DNA of 6,465 bases from an uncultured Oscillospiraceae bacterium. GTDB lineage: Bacteria; Bacillota; Clostridia; Oscillospirales; Oscillospiraceae. The stretch lies in NCBI GenBank assembly GCA_934569225.1, contig CAKTKC010000039.1, positions 1 through 6,465 of the forward strand. Direction: 5' to 3'. Positions 6,076-6,465 of the stretch are shown piece by piece (position 1 is the stretch's first letter; every line of letters begins with the position of its first letter). Below the pieces are notes generated by a model. That model worked only from the letters and a program-made list of their open reading frames with translations. It searched no databases and was not told the origin of the DNA. Both the position numbers and the translations under genes were made by a program.

Positions 6076-6465
6076 TTTGCTCTCCTCCTCTATGAGGTTC
6101 TGTGAATGTATATTCGCCGCTGCCGACCTCGTGCAACGCGCCCTTCCATCGAATGACTGCCCGAACGCCGCACGGAATGGAAACGCAGAGGGTCTGCCGA
6201 TCCCAGAAAACCAGAAGGTCTCCGTATTCACACCGAAAACTGCGGCGGCAGTATTCCAGCGGCAATCCATCTGGGTCAGGTGCAATTTCTACCCGCCGAA
6301 AACCAGGCTCCAGTGCCCTGATCCCGGCGATATTTTCAAAAATCCAGGCATCTACGCAGCCAAAGGCATAGTGGTTATAGCTGGTGATCCTCGGCTCCGA
6401 GCCGGGGGTAATGGCATCCCAGGATTCCCAAACAGAGGTTGCCCCCTGCTCCACCTCATACAGCC
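6059..6465 (-). CDS. alpha-L-rhamnosidase (GH78), C-terminal part, cut by window edge
   Basis: Family role: GH78 enzymes hydrolyse terminal alpha-L-rhamnose from plant glycosides and pectic side chains with inversion. Only the last ~135 residues are here; the frame stays open to the window end (reading Leu-Tyr-Glu-Val-Glu), so the GTG at 6454 is not a true start. Visible marks are GATSVWESWD followed by SYNHYAFGCVDAWIFENIAGI, the signature near the end of the (alpha/alpha)6 catalytic barrel. After it comes the PGF-R-V-IAPDPDG-L segment and a beta-rich tail ending in GSGEYTF, as in the GH78 C-terminal beta-sandwich. The catalytic acidic residues lie upstream, outside the window, so activity and any signal peptide cannot be judged. 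The stop (TAA, 6059-6061) lies 17 nt inside the next gene, implying one transcript and coupled translation. The family call is firm; the exact substrate is unknown. Confidence 0.88.
   Translation of the reverse strand, partial: LYEVEQGATSVWESWDAITPGSEPRITSYNHYAFGCVDAWIFENIAGIRALEPGFRRVEIAPDPDGLPLEYCRRSFRCEYGDLLVFWDRQTLCVSIPCGVRAVIRWKGALHEVGSGEYTFTEPHRGGEQNERTG
6084..6089 (-). promoter_or_regulatory. ribosome binding site that fixes the esterase start
   Basis: The minus strand reads AGGAGG within GAGGAGGAGA, 8 nt before ATG at 6075. It lies inside the last codons of the rhamnosidase gene. This favours the 520-residue esterase over the longer frame beginning at 6285. Confidence 0.85.

Noticed and set aside
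6076..6285. 70-codon N-terminal extension of the esterase frame
   Set aside because: It overlaps the conserved rhamnosidase C-terminus in another frame, and a perfect AGGAGG precedes ATG 6075.
1..6465. CRISPR arrays, tRNA or rRNA genes
   Set aside because: No regularly spaced direct repeats, no tRNA cloverleaf and no rRNA-like segments were seen on either strand.

Overview
The window looks like a chromosomal segment of an anaerobic gut-type Firmicute (class Clostridia, plausibly Oscillospiraceae/Lachnospiraceae). The grounds are strong AGGAGG-type ribosome binding sites, clostridial-style rhamnose genes, a TnpV protein of the Tn4451/Tn4453 family, and a dispersed hairpin repeat of the kind I recall from such genomes. 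No database search was possible, so the taxonomic call is inference. Every gene I can support is on the minus strand; the long plus-strand reading frames are antisense shadows.

Right to centre (6465 down to 896) is a compact catabolic operon, read right to left. It holds the C-terminal part of a GH78 alpha-L-rhamnosidase (cut by the window edge), a tannase/feruloyl-esterase family hydrolase (17-nt overlap), rhamnulokinase RhaB (ATGA overlap), an L-fucose/L-arabinose isomerase superfamily protein, and rhamnulose-1-phosphate aldolase RhaD. The logic is: release rhamnose from a plant rhamnoside, strip an acyl (feruloyl- or galloyl-like) ester, isomerise L-rhamnose to L-rhamnulose, phosphorylate it, and split it into DHAP and L-lactaldehyde. 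The isomerase position is held by a FucI/AraA-like protein, not by a recognisable RhaA. The esterase has lost both cysteines of the family's CS-D-HC disulfide motif. RhaB has lost its normal C-terminal tail, which is replaced by sequence encoded in a cluster of perfect hairpins.

Left (895 down to 1) is a visibly more AT-rich, accessory-looking unit. A near-consensus sigma-A promoter (TTGACA, 17 nt, TATAAT) starts only 7 nt after the rhaD stop. It drives a structured leader with a four-codon reading frame (Met-Cys-His-His) placed immediately before a strong intrinsic terminator. This has the architecture of a ribosome-mediated (for example antibiotic-responsive) attenuator. About 230 nt further on lies tnpV, a small transposon-encoded protein gene, then a second terminator hairpin. 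No transposase/recombinase or resistance gene is inside the window, so the unit may be a remnant or the edge of a mobile element.

The most interesting points are the attenuator-like leader, the isomerase substitution, the disulfide-less intracellular tannase-family esterase beside a rhamnosidase, and the repeat-truncated RhaB.
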